This document shows positions 61,560 to 64,000 of a stretch of DNA of 64,000 bases, one piece after another. The DNA lies in NCBI GenBank assembly GCA_024734555.1, contig JANPWX010020150.1:2066258-2130257 (forward strand), in the 5' to 3' direction. This DNA comes from Trochalopteron elliotii. Its lineage: Eukaryota > Chordata > Aves > Passeriformes > Leiothrichidae. The notes below the pieces were generated by a model. That model had not been told where the DNA came from, made no database searches, and saw only the letters and a list, made by a program, of their open reading frames with translations. Position numbers and translations under genes: made by a program. The first letter of the stretch is position 1; each line of letters starts with the position of its first letter.

Positions 61560-61718
61560 GAAACCCAGAGGTCTGGTCAGTTTCCACAACTACTGTCCAT
61601 CTGTGCTGGTTTCAGCCCCCAGGTCAGATGGAATCTGTTCAGCAGAACAGTGAATATAATTTGTATAAAAGGCAGCCTGGGATATATGTCCTCTGTTGTC
61701 ACAGACAGTTTGATAAAG
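61560..61718 (+). other. Weak candidate exon with fibronectin-III-like pattern
   Basis: It lies in a plus frame open for 143 codons (61526-61957). The 159 bases between an AG (weak acceptor, little pyrimidine) and AAAG|GTAGGT would be phase 1/1. The peptide STTTVHLCWFQPPGQ followed by EYNLYKR recalls the first half of a fibronectin type III domain. The gene is not identified and chance is quite possible. Confidence 0.22.
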
Positions 61719-62014
61719 GTAGGTTTTATTACTTCAAAATTGTTACAGTAAGGACAATTTTTTATGCTGGCTTGTCTACAGAGCTTAGGAATTCCCAGTG
61801 TTATCCTTATGGGAGGCTAGAGATATGTTTTATTGTTACTAAAGAATATATAGAAGACTTGAAACTGACAGTTTATTGTGGCCCAAGAACCCTAAAATTG
61901 GAAAATAGAGAAAACTTGTTTTTTGTAGCTGACAACTTTGAGTTTATTGCCCTCTGAAAGTGAGGGGCTGAGTGTATATCAGTCTGTCTCCTGCCCTTGA
62001 AGAAAGGTTTTTAT

Positions 62015-62092
62015 TAGGTTTTGGTTTTGGTTTTTGGTGTGGTTTATTTTTGTTTGTTTGTTGTGGGTTTTTTCTCTTTTGTTGGTGGTGGT

Positions 62093-62123
<31 letters not shown>

Positions 62124-62158
62124 GTTTTTGTTTTTGTTTTTTACTTTTTGCCTTTTTT
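62015..62158. repeat. T/G-rich and poly(T) tract
   Basis: A run of T (about 62095-62123) flanked by TTTTTG and GGTGGT units. Simple sequence. Confidence 0.9.
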
Positions 62159-64000
62159 TTAATCTAGACCTATTTATGGGCTATCACAACTGCTACTTAC
62201 AACAACCTCTTGGGGGAGACAATAAAAGAATGCAGTTATGTTTTATTACTGCTGTGTGATGTAGGAGGCATCCTGGTTTCACTCAAGTGCTTGAGCCTTT
62301 CAGACTTTAGAAATGAAGCTATTCTATGTCAACCCACTGCTTTAGACAGAAGCAGTGTGGTAAATGAAGACAACCAAGCTGAAAAATTGATCACTAGACT
62401 GCAGAAACTGGGGTGAAAGAAGCTATTGACTTATGTTTAAAAAAGGAACAAGGATGGGGCAGGTTGGCACGGTTGACAGGTTGGTTCTGACCATGTTCAC
62501 GTTCAGGCCGTGTTCACATTCAGGCCATGCACTACACAGGAACAGGCAGTCTTGCTTAGGTTGAACTGGCAATATTTTGGCAGTGTCTCTTCAGAAATGT
62601 CACCATCTGTCTCAAGTCCAGTGTCTCTTACAGCTGGTCAAAGGGAACTGGTCACTTCTTGCTGTTAGCCACCGACACACCGGGGATTGTTAGCAATCAT
62701 TCAGAAGGAATGCTTTGGATGAGCCTTCTCTTCCATTTGGAGTCTGACCCATATGCCACCCTTAGAATTTAGAAGCTCTTGAAACACTGGTGTTTCATCT
62801 GGTGCTACTTCCCCTAACTGCATTGTCATATTAATCTACACTGGTCAAGGGCCAGCATCCCAAGTCTTTACAAAGGAAAGGCAGAGATACTCAGTAGTTC
62901 CCTTCTAGCTCAGATTTCTTCACTTGAAGAAAAAATTATTCCCAGGAGTATGGATTAGGCAAAAAAGCCATTTCCAAATTGGACAATAAAACTGCATCTG
63001 TACAAATATTGCATGTATCCCAGATCAGTCTCTAGTTATGATTCCCATTGACATGGGAGGACCTGCATCTACATCAGTGATTTTTTCCAAGGTCAACCAG
63101 TCAGACTGCCTGTTGTGTGTGGCTCTGGTCTTCTGCACCTTCTCTTCTGTGCCCAAAAATAGTTTGGGAATGTGCCTTTTGGCACAGATTAAAAACATGT
63201 TAGAGACTGTCCTAAAAATTTAGTGTAAAGACAAGTGAAGTGCCTGGAAATATTCTTTGACATGTTCAATTTATTACTCTAGACAACAGTCTCAGGAGCA
63301 GAAGTCCAGGGTGTGTCAAGGCACACGCCCTCATGCAACAAAGCTGCACTCACCTTCATGAAGCTGCAGATCTCCTTGATACCTTCAACATGACAAGGAC
63401 TGGCCATCTGCTGCACAGAAAGAAGGCTCGTTCAATAATAGATTATTGGTTTGTGCTGCTGCATTTTTTTAATGCATCTAAATGTGACTCTTAAGAGACA
63501 CAATCTCTCTTCTGTACATGTTCCAACCCCACAGTGCACAAATGTCTTTGTACCATGATAAGAAAAATCAGCTCTGTAATTGAATCAAGAGTATTATTAA
63601 ATAAGCAAGGGTTCCTAGACTCAAATAACCATAGAAATACACCAAGATTTAGTCCTTTTGGGGAGGAAGCTCTGAAATTTCCAATATGTTTGCTGTGTAG
63701 AAAATTGAGTAGCCAAGAGAGAAGAGCTTTTTTTCCCTGTAAAACGCACCCATTTTGTAGGTTGTTCTTCTACCTGTTGGTTTCTCTGGTTCCAGATTCC
63801 TGCTGATGGCAAAAGACAAAGTGCTTTTTGTGCAACACACCAACATAATTACAGTCAGATGGGTGTCAAACCCATCATTTACCCTCTAAGTCCTAAAATA
63901 GGAACTCCATTTTTTTTTTTGTCACCCTTAAAGTCCCCTGGTGAGATGCACAGGAGGATCATGTGGTGGACTTGAATGTTTATTTTTAAGTTGATAGGTG
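62159..64000. other. No gene seen
   Basis: Short frames only. No recognised repeat, exon or RNA gene to the end of the window. Confidence 0.5.

Overview
This window is vertebrate, almost certainly avian, nuclear DNA, probably from a songbird. The background is AT-rich and without long genes. It carries many CR1-type LINE fragments ending in the typical ATTCTATGATT-like tail, class II endogenous retroviruses (ERVs) and several solo LTRs. I see no prokaryotic gene, CRISPR array, operon or recognisable tRNA/rRNA gene. The species call is inference from repeat content.

Region 1 (1-9100) is a near-complete provirus on the + strand. It has two LTRs, a tRNA-Lys(1,2)-type primer binding site, gag, a dUTPase remnant fused to protease, RT, RNase H and integrase, then env, a polypurine tract and the 3' LTR. 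Gag-pro-pol is betaretrovirus-like. Env has a CX6CC transmembrane subunit of the alpha/gammaretroviral kind and an unusually long acidic tail. By eye the LTRs differ by about 13 substitutions and one indel over about 597 bp. About ten in-frame stops plus frame changes break the genes. The provirus sits in an older CR1 copy (9101-9610).

Region 2 (9.6-26.6 kb) is mostly non-coding: two related minus-oriented LTRs (11471-12105 and 14783-~15446), a CR1 3' end and microsatellites. It also holds one good candidate host exon on the minus strand (20246-20407: 162 nt, phase 0/0, good splice sites).

Region 3 (26.7-41.9 kb) is a retroviral graveyard. A second, older relative of the first provirus lies on the minus strand (env 26690 to gag 32979, 5' LTR above it) and is cut off inside env. 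Beyond it are a stack of LTR pieces of several lineages (one with a Lys-type and one with a Trp-like primer site), a duplicated leader segment, an (AT)n tract containing an assembly N, and a third decayed gag fragment on the + strand (38990-40260).

Region 4 (41.9-64 kb) holds CR1 pieces, a dense CpG island (42640-43130), two more LTRs (49879-50537 with a 6-bp target duplication; 51086-52173), a candidate 3'-terminal exon (54087-~54355) and otherwise intron-like or intergenic sequence. The host gene or genes that the candidate exons belong to could not be identified from sequence alone.
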